A stretch of DNA of 58,911 bases from Thermoplasmatota archaeon. GTDB taxonomy: Archaea > Thermoplasmatota > Thermoplasmata > Thermoplasmatales > Thermoplasmataceae. Shown piece by piece: positions 1 to 9,320 of the stretch. Below the pieces are notes generated by a model. The model worked only from the letters and a program-made list of their open reading frames with translations, was not told the origin of the DNA and did not search any database. Both the position numbers and the translations under genes were made by a program. Position 1 is the stretch's first letter. Each line of letters opens with the position of its first letter. The stretch is from NCBI GenBank assembly GCA_023487205.1, contig JAMDBT010000046.1, forward strand, positions 1 through 58,911. Direction: 5' to 3'.

Positions 1-69
1 AGGAATCTGTTGGTCCATTTCCTGCATTGTTTCTATTTCGATGCCGGGGAGTAAGATTAAAGCATCCAT
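1..69 (-). CDS. Possible N-terminus of a gene cut by the left window edge
   Basis: On the minus strand an ATG at 69 opens a frame of 23 codons that runs off the window edge without a stop. A GGGGGAG ribosome-binding sequence ends five bases before this ATG, which is the main support. The peptide starts MDALILLPGIEIETMQ and is not recognised. It would be divergent from the MarC gene with only 27 bases between the two starts. The reading is short, so it may be chance. Confidence 0.35.
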   Translation of the reverse strand, partial: MDALILLPGIEIETMQEMDQQIP

Positions 70-96
70 TGATGCTCCCCCTGCTGGAGTAGACTG

Positions 97-729
97 TTGA
101 CGCCTGAACTGTTCATGGTCACGGTATTTGTGGCCTTGTTTGCAGTGTTCAATCCAGTGGGGGCAGTTCCCATTTTGGTTTCCCTCACAGAGGGTTATAC
201 TAAGAAGGAAAGACGCAGGGTCATACAGAAAAGCATACTGGTGGCGGGCGGTATGCTTCTGGGCTTTATGCTCGTTGGAATCTACGTGTTCGAAGTGCTT
301 GGCATCGACATCGCAGACTTCCAGATAGCAGGGGGAATACTTGTCTTCAAGGTCGCTTTCGATATGCTGCAGGGAAAGACGTCCAGCACCAAGCTCACCA
401 CCACTGAGGAAGAAGAATCGCTTCAGAAGGAATCCATCGGGGTAGTTCCAATAGGGACACCGCTTCTTGCCGGGCCCGGATCGATTACGACGGTCATAAT
501 CTATTTCAACGAGATAAGCACGGGCCCGGTTTTCCAGCTGCTTGTGGTAGGGGCCATCCTGCTTGTTCTAGTTACTTCATTCCTGATCCTTAACTATTCC
601 ACGGGCATTTTTGAAAGGATGGGAAAGACAGGTTCCCTCATAATTTCAAGAATAATGGGGCTCCTGATTGCCGCCATCGGCATTTCATTCATAGTCTCGG
701 GACTGACTTCCATTGCCCAGAAATTCTGA
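97..729 (+). CDS. MarC family integral membrane protein
   Basis: A 210-residue hydrophobic protein with about six membrane spans. The N-terminal FNPVGAVPILVSLT stretch and the mid-protein GTPLLAGPGSITTVI stretch are characteristic of the MarC/UPF0056 family. Family members are inner-membrane proteins of unsettled function; the old link to multiple antibiotic resistance has not held up. The start chosen is TTG at 97, preceded by GGAG at 86-89 with seven-base spacing; an in-frame ATG at 115 is the alternative. Its 3' end overlaps the convergent 3-dehydroquinase gene by 45 bases. Confidence 0.9.
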   Translation: MTPELFMVTVFVALFAVFNPVGAVPILVSLTEGYTKKERRRVIQKSILVAGGMLLGFMLVGIYVFEVLGIDIADFQIAGGILVFKVAFDMLQGKTSSTKLTTTEEEESLQKESIGVVPIGTPLLAGPGSITTVIIYFNEISTGPVFQLLVVGAILLVLVTSFLILNYSTGIFERMGKTGSLIISRIMGLLIAAIGISFIVSGLTSIAQKF

Positions 730-1356
730 CGTGATTTCCTTCATTTCCCAAGCCTCCTCGATGGTGGGCTGGCCCGGTGCTGCTGCTGTGTCGAGGGCAG
801 CGTAAATCAGGTCCGACAGCAACATGGCAGAAAGAAGACGATCTCCCCTGTAGGTCTCTCCCATTGGGATCAGCGAGACCGCGGTTCCGTTGTCTCTCTT
901 GAACCTGCCGACCTTTCGTAAATCTGAAAGGAAAGAACGCCTGTCCTCGTAATCAATGGCGATCTTGCAAGCTGAAGGTTTGAACGCGAGAATTTGCTTA
1001 AACTTCGAAATCACGTCAACTTCTTTCCCATGATAGGAAACGATCAGGGGGACCCGTGGCATACTTTCAGCCATCGGGGCGATTTCCAGATCAAGGTCGA
1101 TTGCCGCTGGTTTATGTTTCAGGGATCCCGCATAGGCATATCGTGCCTCGCTAATGTCCGTCGACCTGTATGTGAATATGAATGGTATCCGCGAAGACCT
1201 TGCCTTGTCCGCCAGCCTGAACGCATCTTCAGTTCCCTCAAAGAGGTCAGCCCTTATTTCCGTAATATCATAGTGCTTCCTGCGTTCCTCAAGGATCTGG
1301 TGGATTTTCAGCGGGTCTTTTCCGAAGGCGGTAGCGACGACCACGGATTCGTCCAT
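685..1356 (-). CDS. aroD: Type I 3-dehydroquinate dehydratase
   Basis: Shikimate-pathway enzyme that removes water from 3-dehydroquinate through a Schiff base. From the ATG at 1356 the protein has 223 residues, normal for the type I family. Visible landmarks are EIRADLF (31-39, substrate-binding Glu and Arg), the catalytic His in VSYHG (His109), the Schiff-base Lys in CKIAID (Lys131), GDRLLS (171-176) and PGQPT (194-198). The frame is open upstream to 1497, but homology begins at MDESVVVATA, and an AT-rich box near 1375-1384 lies about 24 bases upstream of 1356, fitting a leaderless start. No other shikimate gene is adjacent. The 3' end overlaps marC tail to tail. Confidence 0.92.
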   Translation of the reverse strand: MDESVVVATAFGKDPLKIHQILEERRKHYDITEIRADLFEGTEDAFRLADKARSSRIPFIFTYRSTDISEARYAYAGSLKHKPAAIDLDLEIAPMAESMPRVPLIVSYHGKEVDVISKFKQILAFKPSACKIAIDYEDRRSFLSDLRKVGRFKRDNGTAVSLIPMGETYRGDRLLSAMLLSDLIYAALDTAAAPGQPTIEEAWEMKEITSEFLGNGSQSRDYE

Positions 1357-1467
1357 TTTCCAGACTGGATTCCCGAATAATTGGCCTTTCCTGGATATCA
1401 GAGGCAATGCACCATACATGTGAAGTTGCATAATCTTACTTTGTATTGTTTCGGCACTCCAGGTACT

Positions 1468-1478
1468 TGATAAATACA
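1468..1478 (+). promoter_or_regulatory. TATA box for the winged-helix regulator gene
   Basis: The stretch TGATAAATAC is centred about 24 bases upstream of the ATG at 1497, and no ribosome-binding sequence precedes that ATG. This is the archaeal pattern for a leaderless transcript and decides between the candidate starts at 1446, 1497 and 1506. Confidence 0.5.
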
Positions 1479-1496
1479 TCCAGATCATGCTCAACA

Positions 1497-1940
1497 ATGT
1501 TCAAAATGAGTGTCGTTTCCGTTCCCACCAGGGTGATATCCGACGATCTGGACAGGAACATCGCGTATTTCCTGTCTGACATAGGATATATCCCAAGGCT
1601 CAGGCCTGACACGGATTTCCAGACCATAAGCAGGGCAGCTTATTTCCGCCTCTTCAAGGACTGTTTTGTACTAAATCCCTCCAGACACTGGGGGGGAGAG
1701 GAACTCATGAGCTACCTGAATGTCAGCAGAACAACGCTCTACCGACACCTGAACAAATTGAAGGCGCTGGATATCCTTGAGGAAACCCAGGAGGGAAAAT
1801 CGAAGAAATACAGGCTCAGGTCCGGAGACCTGGTCAGGGCGTGGAACTGGGTGGAAGTGAACCTCCGGATGGCAATTGAGAATTACAGGAGAACGGTGGA
1901 GAGAATCTCTGAGATTGCCTTGTCCGGAAAATCCGGATAA
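1497..1940 (+). CDS. Winged-helix transcriptional regulator
   Basis: A 147-residue protein with a central winged helix-turn-helix: ELMSYLNVSRTTLYRHLNKL forms the helix-turn-helix, and the following LEETQEGKSKKYRLR looks like the wing. The C-terminal helix (WNWVEVNLRMAIENYRRTVE) may serve dimerisation. Target and effector are unknown. The start at 1497 (or 1506) is chosen from the TATA position; the frame itself extends to 1446. The stop codon abuts the TTG candidate start of the glycerate kinase gene, so the two may be co-transcribed and the regulator might act on the glycolytic genes behind it (inference). Confidence 0.8.
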   Translation: MFKMSVVSVPTRVISDDLDRNIAYFLSDIGYIPRLRPDTDFQTISRAAYFRLFKDCFVLNPSRHWGGEELMSYLNVSRTTLYRHLNKLKALDILEETQEGKSKKYRLRSGDLVRAWNWVEVNLRMAIENYRRTVERISEIALSGKSG

Positions 1941-3302
1941 TTGCCCTTCTCGTATGATGAGAGGATCGCGACCCATATGGAAATAAGATTCGGCTTTGCC
2001 GGTAATGATAGGGCCCGTTTCCTCGTTCATTGCCTTTCCACGGTCCTGGAGACCATGACACCAAGGAAGGCAGTGGCTTCATTCTGCGATTCCCACAAAA
2101 ACCTCTTCCGGACCTCGGGCCGAATCCACGTAATTGGCTTCGGCAAAGCGGCTTACGGAATGTATGCCGGAATTGCGGAGTCGTTACCCGAATCTCCCGT
2201 GCACGCATCCGTTATTGTTCCCAAAAATGAGCCGATCAGAAACAAATTCGCGGAGTTGCAAATACTTCATGGTGAGCATCCATTTCCCGGCCATGGATCA
2301 CTGTCCTCTTCGGAGATAATCCTGAAGGGATTGGCCGGATTGGGTAACGGCGACCTGGTTATTGCACTGGTTTCAGGCGGAGGGTCCTCACTGTTCGAGT
2401 TTCCCATCCAGGGATTGAGCATCCATAGAATCGCTTCCGTGACGAGGTGCATGATGGAATCAGGGTCCGACATACGGGAACTGAATGCTGCCAGGAAACT
2501 GATGTCGAGTGTGAAGGGTGGAAAGCTGAACAGGATGCTATATCCTGCAAGAGTCGTTTCGCTGATCATATCCGACGTACCAGGAGACGACCCCGCACTT
2601 GTAGCCTCAGGGCCGACGGTATTTGCTGCGCCTCCTGGCAGGAAAGTACTTGCTGCTGCGCTTGACAGCATTAGGCGGTGCGATCCGGGTACAGAAGAAA
2701 CGGTGAAATCAAACCTGAAGATGGACATCGATCACGATGCAGAACCGGAGTCTCACTGGCATTTGGTTCTGAAGAACGGGGACCTGGTTGAGGCAATGGC
2801 GAATGAACTCCGCAAGCATGGGGAAAAGGTAGTCTCGTTCGGCAGCGGTTTCACCGGGAACGTGGAGGACCTCTCCAGCCGTATACTTCTCATGCTGAGG
2901 GGAGAATTTGCCAGGTTCGGGGCAGGATTCTGGTTCGCCATGGGTGGAGAAAGCACCGCCACCGTTAGGGGGGCGGGAACTGGAGGCAGAAACCAGGAGC
3001 TTGCTGCAAGGCTGGCTTTGAAAATGCTTCCGGGAGAAAACTGCGTATTTATGTCCGCAGGTACGGACGGGATGGATGGCAACAGCAGCGCAATGGGATC
3101 TGTGGTTTTTCCGGGCTCACTTGATTCCGTCCCCCCTGAAGAGGTTGAAAAGCACCTGGCAGAAAGCAATTTGACGCCGCTCCTGAAACGAATCGGATCT
3201 GCACTGTTCTCCGGGCCGACCGGGAACAATGTCTCAGACATAATGGCAGGATACTATGGCGGCCTCGATGGCCATAAACCGATAAATAGTGGCCGCCGAT
3301 GA
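1941..3302 (+). CDS. Glycerate 2-kinase (MOFRL family)
   Basis: ATP-dependent kinase converting D-glycerate to 2-phosphoglycerate, the step by which the non-phosphorylating Entner-Doudoroff pathway of Thermoplasmatales feeds the lower glycolytic branch. The N-terminal domain carries GFGKAAYGM, the glycine-rich LVSGGGSSLFEFP and the ISDVPGDD motif; the C-terminal MOFRL domain carries GGESTATV, GTGGRNQELA and AGTDGMDG. Length of about 450 residues is typical. The start is either TTG 1941, directly after the preceding stop, or ATG 1977, where MEIRFGF begins. Its end overlaps the upstream part of the pyruvate kinase frame. Confidence 0.93.
   Translation: MPFSYDERIATHMEIRFGFAGNDRARFLVHCLSTVLETMTPRKAVASFCDSHKNLFRTSGRIHVIGFGKAAYGMYAGIAESLPESPVHASVIVPKNEPIRNKFAELQILHGEHPFPGHGSLSSSEIILKGLAGLGNGDLVIALVSGGGSSLFEFPIQGLSIHRIASVTRCMMESGSDIRELNAARKLMSSVKGGKLNRMLYPARVVSLIISDVPGDDPALVASGPTVFAAPPGRKVLAAALDSIRRCDPGTEETVKSNLKMDIDHDAEPESHWHLVLKNGDLVEAMANELRKHGEKVVSFGSGFTGNVEDLSSRILLMLRGEFARFGAGFWFAMGGESTATVRGAGTGGRNQELAARLALKMLPGENCVFMSAGTDGMDGNSSAMGSVVFPGSLDSVPPEEVEKHLAESNLTPLLKRIGSALFSGPTGNNVSDIMAGYYGGLDGHKPINSGRR
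3281..3290 (+). promoter_or_regulatory. TATA box inside the end of the glycerate kinase gene
   Basis: GATAAATAGT lies about 22-26 bases upstream of the paired ATG codons at 3307 and 3310 of pyruvate kinase. It suggests a separate leaderless promoter for the downstream gene, embedded in the last codons of the upstream one. Confidence 0.4.
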
Positions 3303-3306
3303 ATAT

Positions 3307-4992
3307 ATGATGCCTGGCGTCAAGATCATAGCAACAGTCGGTCCGTCCTGCGATACCGCAGAAAGAATAGAGTCCATGGCAGTCGCAGGTATGACCGCAA
3401 TCCGGGTGAACACTGCTCACGTGGAGAAGGGCTACATTTCCAGAATTTCCGGAATTCTGGCCGGTGCGAACAAGAAACTGGGTACTCGCCTTTCGCTAAT
3501 TGTCGACCTGAAGGGCCCTGAACTCAGGACAGACGTCTTTCCGGGTGGAAGCCTGGCAGTTTCAAAGGGAACGTCCTACTTGGTGGGCAGGGACAAGGAA
3601 TCCGACATTCCGGTGAACATGCCGGACGCCCTGGCCAACGTCGCAGAAGGGGACCCGATCATAATGGGAGACGGCGCGGTGAGATTGGCCGTAACTGGAA
3701 TCGTATCCAAAGGCGTCAGGGTAAATGCGGTAAACTCAGGCGTCTTGAGAAGCAGAAGCAGGATCAACGTTCCCGGCAAACTGCTTGACCTCGGATCGGT
3801 TACTGAAAGGGATATTTCCTACATCAAGGAAGGTTGCAAGTCGCATGTGGGCTTTTACGCACTATCGTTCGTACAGAGCAGGCAGGACGTAATTAAGCTC
3901 AGCGGCATACTTCAGTCAAACGGCTCTGACGCGGAAATCATCTCGAAGATCGAAACGCAAAAGGGACTTGAGAACCTGCACTCGATCGCGCCGGTTTCTG
4001 ACTGGATCATGGTGGCAAGAGGCGATCTTGGGGTTGAAGTACCGCTTCACGAAGTGGCCATAGAGCAGAAGAGCATAATTCACGAAAGCCACAGGTATGG
4101 AGTTCCGGCAATCGTAGCAACCCAGATGCTGGAATCGATGACTGAGAATCCTTCTCCAACAAGGGCAGAGGTGGCGGACGTGACCAATGCGATCCTGGAC
4201 AATACCGATGCCCTGATGCTGTCGGAAGAGACGGCAATCGGAAAATATCCCCTGGACGCTGTGAGATACCTCAGGGAGATATCCGATTTTGTTGAGTCTG
4301 GAAGTGGGGAATTCCCGGAGCCTGTTTCCTTTATGGGGAATAGAGTCGCATATTCCATCGCCAGGGCTTCAAAGGTGATTTCCAGGGAGATTGGATCACA
4401 CACGATTCTTGCCTTCACCAAGTCCGGATCCACTGCGCGCATGATTTCCGCCGTGAGACCTGGCGCCAGAATTGTCGCCGCAGTGACTGACAGCGATCTG
4501 GCATGCAGGCTGAGCCTCCTGCGCGGTGTTGAACCGGTTGTAGTCCCTGAAGAATTCTCGAAAGGCAAAGCACTCCAGGAAGCGGTAGAATACCTCCAGA
4601 AGATCGGGACTCTTGCTCTGGGGGAAAGGGTGGTTGTCACATCGGGGTCGCCGTACTTTCTTTTTGGCGGCACAACCGACGTCAGGGTGATCACCTCCGG
4701 GAGATTCATCGGCAGAGGATATGCGTCAGGAAAATCAATCAGGGGAAGGATCACATCAGATCCTCATGGAAAGGGAGAGATACTTCTGGCCACCGGCCGG
4801 GAAGAATTGGATCTGATGAAGAAATTCAAGGCTGTCCTCTTCGAGTCGCGGGTAAGTGCCGGCGTAAGAGACACACTGGCAGGAGCGGGGATTACCGTGG
4901 TAGGCGGCACAAGGTTGGCGACCCAGCCGGAAGATGGTTCGGAAGTCTTCATAGATGCGGAGACCGGGGTCATCCTGGCAAGTTCTCCATAG
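3307..4992 (+). CDS. pyk: Pyruvate kinase with extra C-terminal PEP-utiliser-like domain
   Basis: Transfers phosphate from phosphoenolpyruvate to ADP. Family signatures are all present: KIIATVGPSCD at the N-terminus, VDLKGPELRT, MVARGDLGVE, ATQMLESM and the ADVTNAILDNTDALMLSEET block. After the normal allosteric C domain there are about 95 further residues whose GKGEILLAT, ITVVGG and DGSEVFIDAETG segments resemble the mobile phosphohistidine domain of PEP-utilising enzymes, as in Bacillus-type pyruvate kinases. The phosphorylatable His is not seen: the position holds SAGVRDTL. The frame opens at GTG 3289, but ATG 3307 fits the TATA box and the family start. Adjacent to glycerate kinase, two steps earlier in the same pathway. 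Confidence 0.95.
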   Translation: MMPGVKIIATVGPSCDTAERIESMAVAGMTAIRVNTAHVEKGYISRISGILAGANKKLGTRLSLIVDLKGPELRTDVFPGGSLAVSKGTSYLVGRDKESDIPVNMPDALANVAEGDPIIMGDGAVRLAVTGIVSKGVRVNAVNSGVLRSRSRINVPGKLLDLGSVTERDISYIKEGCKSHVGFYALSFVQSRQDVIKLSGILQSNGSDAEIISKIETQKGLENLHSIAPVSDWIMVARGDLGVEVPLHEVAIEQKSIIHESHRYGVPAIVATQMLESMTENPSPTRAEVADVTNAILDNTDALMLSEETAIGKYPLDAVRYLREISDFVESGSGEFPEPVSFMGNRVAYSIARASKVISREIGSHTILAFTKSGSTARMISAVRPGARIVAAVTDSDLACRLSLLRGVEPVVVPEEFSKGKALQEAVEYLQKIGTLALGERVVVTSGSPYFLFGGTTDVRVITSGRFIGRGYASGKSIRGRITSDPHGKGEILLATGREELDLMKKFKAVLFESRVSAGVRDTLAGAGITVVGGTRLATQPEDGSEVFIDAETGVILASSP

Positions 4993-5173
4993 TCCGGAAT
5001 ACCGGTGATAGGGATTCATCAACCTCCGGTAAAAGTAGTTCCCGTTGGCGCTGCGATCCGGCACCTGCGCAGGAAGTCGGCAACCTGCCTGAACATAACC
5101 GTCAGGGTCCCCATGCTCTAAGGACACACTTCGACCAAAACATTTACTTATGTGATCCCCTCAGGACTAATCA

Positions 5174-7177
5174 ATGAATGGAGACGTAGGAAACACTAAC
5201 GATGGAGATGGTCGTATTAAGGGGGTTCCCAGAATCCCATCATTTTCCACTGACTATATGAACCCTAATGCAGAGCCATCCGGGGATTTTTACGAATATT
5301 GTGTTGGCAACTGGATCAGGAATAACCCGATCCCTGCGGACAAGTCTTCATGGGATGCCTTTCACGAACTCCTCGATAGAAATTACTATCTTCTCAGGGA
5401 AATTCTTGAGAATTGCGCGTCAGATCCAAACGGGCAACCTGGCAGGTTTGCCAGAATGCTTGGCGATTTCTACCGATCATCCATGGATTCCCAGACCATT
5501 GAGAGACTTAAGTTTTCCCCGATTTCTGAGATGCTTTCGAAAGTGGACAGGATAAGTTCTATTACCGATCTGGTCGGGATTGTCGCAGAACTTCACAGAT
5601 CTGGGTCTTATCCGCTTTTTTTCACGTTTTCCGAACCGGACAAGAAGAACAGCTCAGTCTATGCCCTGACCCTTTATCAGGGCGGATTGTCTCTTCCGGA
5701 CAGGGAGTACTACCTTTCTGAAAATTTCAAAGAGGTCAGGGAACAGTATGGCCAGCACATCGCGAACATGTTTCGTCTTCTGGGAACTGGTGATGCGGAG
5801 TGTGCGGAACATTCGAAGACAATAATCAGCCTGGAGACTGAATTAGCCAGGTTTAGCCGGTCGAGGGCAGACCTTCGCGACGAGGAGAAAAACTACAACA
5901 GAGTTGAAGTTGCCGATATAGAGAAAAGTTATGCCTTACTTGGGCTCGGATCGTACCTGAAGGCAATTGGAATTCCCGGGATAGGATATCTTATTCTTGG
6001 ACAGCCTGAATTCTTCCAGTCCCTTCAGAACCTGATCAATCAGAGGCCACTTGAGGAGTGGAAAACATACCTCAAATGGAAAGTGCTCAACACAAGCGCC
6101 CCGCTATTGCATTCTGAAGTTGAAATGGAACACTTTGATTTCTTCAACCGCAAATTGCTTGGACAGCAGGAACCTGAGCCGAGATGGAAGCGAACCATCG
6201 TCGCAATTGACAACTCTATAGGAGAGGCACTGGGTGAAATCTACGTCAACAGGCATTTCGGCAGGGATGCGAAATCGAGAATGGAAGAAATGATCAGCGA
6301 CATCAGCGATGTCTTCAGGGATAAACTGAGTAAGCTTGAGTGGATGAGCGAGGATACCAAGAAGCTTGCCAAGGCTAAGTTCGATCGTTTCAGGGCGAAG
6401 ATCGGGCATCCGGACAAGTTCAGGGACTATTCTTCAATAGTTGTGAAGAAGGACGATTATCTGGGCAACGTTCTCCGATCGTTCCATTTCGAGTTCCTGC
6501 GTCAAGTTATCAGATCGGGAAAGCCAGTGGACAGGAACGAGTGGTATATGACTCCTCCAACCATCAACGCGTATTTTTCTCCCACCGAGAACGAGATCGT
6601 ATTTCCTGCAGGAATATTGCAGCCTCCCTTCTTTGACATCAGCGCGGATGATGCTGTGAACTACGGTGCAATTGGAGGGGTAATAAGCCACGAAATCACG
6701 CATGGATATGATGACCAGGGCAGGAAGTATGATGCGAATGGAAACCTGAACGATTGGTGGAAGCCTGAAGACGGCAAGGAATTCATGAATCGCGCCAAAT
6801 CCGTTGTCGAAATATACAATTCCCTTGAGGTGATTCCGGGACTTCACGTCAACGGGCAGCTTACCCTGGGCGAGAACATAGCTGATTTTGGAGGGGTAAG
6901 CATAGCATATGAGGCCTTGCAACGCAGGCTCTCAAGGAACCCTGAACTGCGAAAACAAATAGGCGGTCTATCGCCGGAGCAGCGATTCTTCATCTCCTGG
7001 GCGCAGGTTTGGAGGCAGAACGTAAGAGAACCTGAAATAAAGAGGAGGATTACCATCGATCCTCACTCACCGGACAAGTTCAGGGCTACGGTTCCTGTAC
7101 TGAATCACTTTGGATTTGAGAAGGCCTTCCAGATAGATCCTGCAGAAAACGGTTCCCCGAAAGTCTCTATCTGGTGA
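5174..7177 (+). CDS. M13 family zinc metallopeptidase (neprilysin/PepO type)
   Basis: A 667-residue oligopeptidase. The zinc site is explicit: HEITH at 506-510 and ENIAD at 567-571, whose Glu is the third ligand, the spacing expected for M13. NAYFSPTENEIVFPAGILQPP upstream is the substrate-binding strand region of the family. There is no signal peptide or membrane anchor, unlike animal neprilysins, so the enzyme is probably cytoplasmic, as in bacterial PepO. An AT-rich TTTACTTA box at 5143-5150 sits about 27 bases before the ATG, fitting a leaderless transcript. M13 enzymes are mostly bacterial and eukaryotic, so a transfer origin is plausible but untested. Confidence 0.95.
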   Translation: MNGDVGNTNDGDGRIKGVPRIPSFSTDYMNPNAEPSGDFYEYCVGNWIRNNPIPADKSSWDAFHELLDRNYYLLREILENCASDPNGQPGRFARMLGDFYRSSMDSQTIERLKFSPISEMLSKVDRISSITDLVGIVAELHRSGSYPLFFTFSEPDKKNSSVYALTLYQGGLSLPDREYYLSENFKEVREQYGQHIANMFRLLGTGDAECAEHSKTIISLETELARFSRSRADLRDEEKNYNRVEVADIEKSYALLGLGSYLKAIGIPGIGYLILGQPEFFQSLQNLINQRPLEEWKTYLKWKVLNTSAPLLHSEVEMEHFDFFNRKLLGQQEPEPRWKRTIVAIDNSIGEALGEIYVNRHFGRDAKSRMEEMISDISDVFRDKLSKLEWMSEDTKKLAKAKFDRFRAKIGHPDKFRDYSSIVVKKDDYLGNVLRSFHFEFLRQVIRSGKPVDRNEWYMTPPTINAYFSPTENEIVFPAGILQPPFFDISADDAVNYGAIGGVISHEITHGYDDQGRKYDANGNLNDWWKPEDGKEFMNRAKSVVEIYNSLEVIPGLHVNGQLTLGENIADFGGVSIAYEALQRRLSRNPELRKQIGGLSPEQRFFISWAQVWRQNVREPEIKRRITIDPHSPDKFRATVPVLNHFGFEKAFQIDPAENGSPKVSIW

Positions 7178-7189
7178 ATGCCTGATCAG

Positions 7190-7400
7190 CTAGCGTGAAA
7201 AAAGGTGGAAACGGGATCATTGATCCCGGATTCAACGCAGGAACAAAACGTTCCGGTTTAGTATTGTGGAAGGGGTGGATACCGACTAAGCCAGTAGTCT
7301 TGTCTCCACTGAACGCTGATTCGGCAGCTACTGAACCGGGTCCAACAGCTGCCAGGACAGCGTGCGATACCATGCCCCACTTTTCTAAATTACAATACTT
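7190..7400. other. Gene-free stretch with three hairpin-forming repeats
   Basis: No convincing gene lies between the M13 peptidase and CTP synthase (7178-7670). The first half holds three inverted repeats: GGGATCATTGATCCC near 7215-7229, GGAAC/GTTCC around 7240-7256, and GGCAGCT at 7323-7329 pairing with AGCTGCC at 7347-7353. Two copies of TTCTAAATTA follow near 7382 and 7400. The second half contains a further stem, AAGGAT/ATCCTT, near 7615-7636. Short open frames on both strands look like noise. A structured RNA is possible, but no known RNA family was recognised. Confidence 0.3.
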
Positions 7401-7670
7401 CTAAATTATGGTGTATGCAGTCTGTTGATTTCAGGTCATGCTCTCTCAAGCATTAAGACCAGAAAGGTTCTGGAATCTTATACCCGATTCCGTACCGCGA
7501 TACGGGCCGTTCTCACCCGTCACACAAGTCGAATGTTAATTCCCCATCTTCTGGGTTTGAGGACTTCTATGCCTGCCACTGTCCGCCATAAGCTCGAGGG
7601 GAGTCTTTTATCGTAAGGATTAACCAAAATATCCTTGGTCTGTATTCTCAGGAAAGTTCAGTCCCAAACG

Positions 7671-7678
7671 TTAATTAA
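7671..7678 (+). promoter_or_regulatory. TATA box of the pyrG operon
   Basis: TTAATTAA is centred about 25 bases upstream of the GTG at 7699. It overlaps the ATG at 7678, so that ATG cannot be used on a transcript from this promoter. Confidence 0.5.
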
Positions 7679-7698
7679 TGCATCATGGCTTATGTGAG

Positions 7699-9315
7699 GT
7701 GCAATACATTGTAATTTTTGGCGGAGTGATGTCCGGGTTAGGAAAGGGGATAATCACGTCAAGCCTCTCCCATCTTCTAGCTAATTCCGGGAAGAAGGTT
7801 TCTGTTGTCAAGATTGATCCCTACCTCAATTACGACGCGGGTACAATGAACCCCTATCAGCATGGGGAGGTATTCGTATTAGAAGACGGAAATGAATCAG
7901 ATCTTGACCTGGGAAACTATGAGAGATTTCTGGACCAGAGCCTGACGGGAGATAACAACATCACAACCGGGAAGGTATACAAGGAGGTAATAGAGAAAGA
8001 GCGAAGGGGAGATTATCTGGGAAGCACGGTGCAGATTATTCCTCACGTCACTAACGAGATAAAGAGGAGGATTAGGAAAGCCGGCCTGGATAGTACCGAA
8101 ATAACGATCATCGAAGTGGGAGGCACGGTGGGTGACATAGAGTCCATGCCATTCCTTGAGGCAATCAGGCAGATGAGACATGAAGAAGGGGACGGAAAGG
8201 TGCTTTTCGGTCTTGTCACGCTTGTTCCCGAAATTGGCGGGAACCTGGAGCAGAAGACCAAGCCAACACAGCATAGCGTCAGTACGCTGAGGAGCCTTGG
8301 AATAATTCCTGATATGATATTTGCAAGGTCCAACAATCCTCTTTCTCCGGACACCAGAAAGAAAATATCCTTGTTCACGGACGTGCAGGAGAAGGGCATA
8401 ATCAGTGTCACCAACGCGAAGAGCATTTACTCCGTTCCGGAAATGATCTACAGGCAGGGAATCCTGGACTACGTTGCCGGCAAGCTCCAGTTCCAGAATC
8501 TTGTGTTCAATGATAAGTGGTCTATGTTCAGGAAAAACGTCGCAAACCCCGCGGAGAGTGTGAAAATCGCCGTGGTTGGAAAGTATACTGAACTTGAGGA
8601 TGCGTATATGAGCCACTCTGAAGCATTCAGTCACGTGACCGGCAATACCGGAATTGCTGTGAAAACGAAATGGGTGCATTCAGATACGTTGAAGGAGAAC
8701 ACTGATACCCTGAAGGACGTGGACGGAATCCTCGTTCCAGGAGGGTTTGGATACAGGGGAGTTGAAGGCAAAGTCATTGCCGCAAAGTATGCGAGGGAGA
8801 ACCGGGTTCCGTATCTGGGAATTTGCCTTGGATTCCAGACTGCCGTGATTGAATTTGCCAGGAATGTGCTTGCACTCCATTCCGCAAACAGCTCCGAATT
8901 TGACAGGAAGACTCCGGACCCGGTTATAGACCTGCTTCCCGAGCAGGAAGGTGTAGTCTCGAAGGGGGGGACCATGCGGCTGGGGGAAAAGAACGTCATT
9001 GTAAAGGAAAACACGCTTGCGTACAGGATATATGGATCAAAGGTGATCCAGGAAAGGCACAGGCACAGGTTCGAGGTTAACCCAAGATACATAAAGCGCT
9101 TCGAGGAAAATGGTGTCGTATTCAGCGGATGCGACGAGGAAGGAGTCAGGATGGAGATACTGGAACTCACGGACAGGGACAATTTCATTGCTTCACAGTA
9201 CCACAGCGAGTTCAAGTCCAGGCCCCTCGCTCCGTCCCGGCTTCATAAACACCTGGTGGAGAGCTCGCTGGCATTCAAGAAGGAGCAGGAGGTGAAAGTA
9301 TCCAGGAATCTCTGA
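7699..9315 (+). CDS. pyrG: CTP synthase
   Basis: Makes CTP from UTP, ATP and glutamine. The N-terminal synthetase domain begins [17 protein letters not shown] (P-loop), followed by [13 protein letters not shown] and the NITTGKVY segment. The C-terminal class I glutaminase has the nucleophile Cys in GICLGFQ and the His in QYHSEF; Ser replaces the usual Pro of the HPE motif. Start: the family normally begins directly with (M)xYIVIFGG, which here is GTG 7699, leaderless from the TATA box at 7671-7678; ATG 7678 would add seven unrelated residues. First gene of a run with the SCP2-like protein, DP2 and the GPN GTPase. Confidence 0.96.
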   Translation: MQYIVIFGGVMSGLGKGIITSSLSHLLANSGKKVSVVKIDPYLNYDAGTMNPYQHGEVFVLEDGNESDLDLGNYERFLDQSLTGDNNITTGKVYKEVIEKERRGDYLGSTVQIIPHVTNEIKRRIRKAGLDSTEITIIEVGGTVGDIESMPFLEAIRQMRHEEGDGKVLFGLVTLVPEIGGNLEQKTKPTQHSVSTLRSLGIIPDMIFARSNNPLSPDTRKKISLFTDVQEKGIISVTNAKSIYSVPEMIYRQGILDYVAGKLQFQNLVFNDKWSMFRKNVANPAESVKIAVVGKYTELEDAYMSHSEAFSHVTGNTGIAVKTKWVHSDTLKENTDTLKDVDGILVPGGFGYRGVEGKVIAAKYARENRVPYLGICLGFQTAVIEFARNVLALHSANSSEFDRKTPDPVIDLLPEQEGVVSKGGTMRLGEKNVIVKENTLAYRIYGSKVIQERHRHRFEVNPRYIKRFEENGVVFSGCDEEGVRMEILELTDRDNFIASQYHSEFKSRPLAPSRLHKHLVESSLAFKKEQEVKVSRNL

Positions 9316-9320
9316 ATCTG

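Noticed and set aside
7650-7670. AGGAAAGTTCAG resembling the 5' P4 segment of RNase P RNA
   Set aside because: The match is partial and no second conserved RNase P segment was found nearby.
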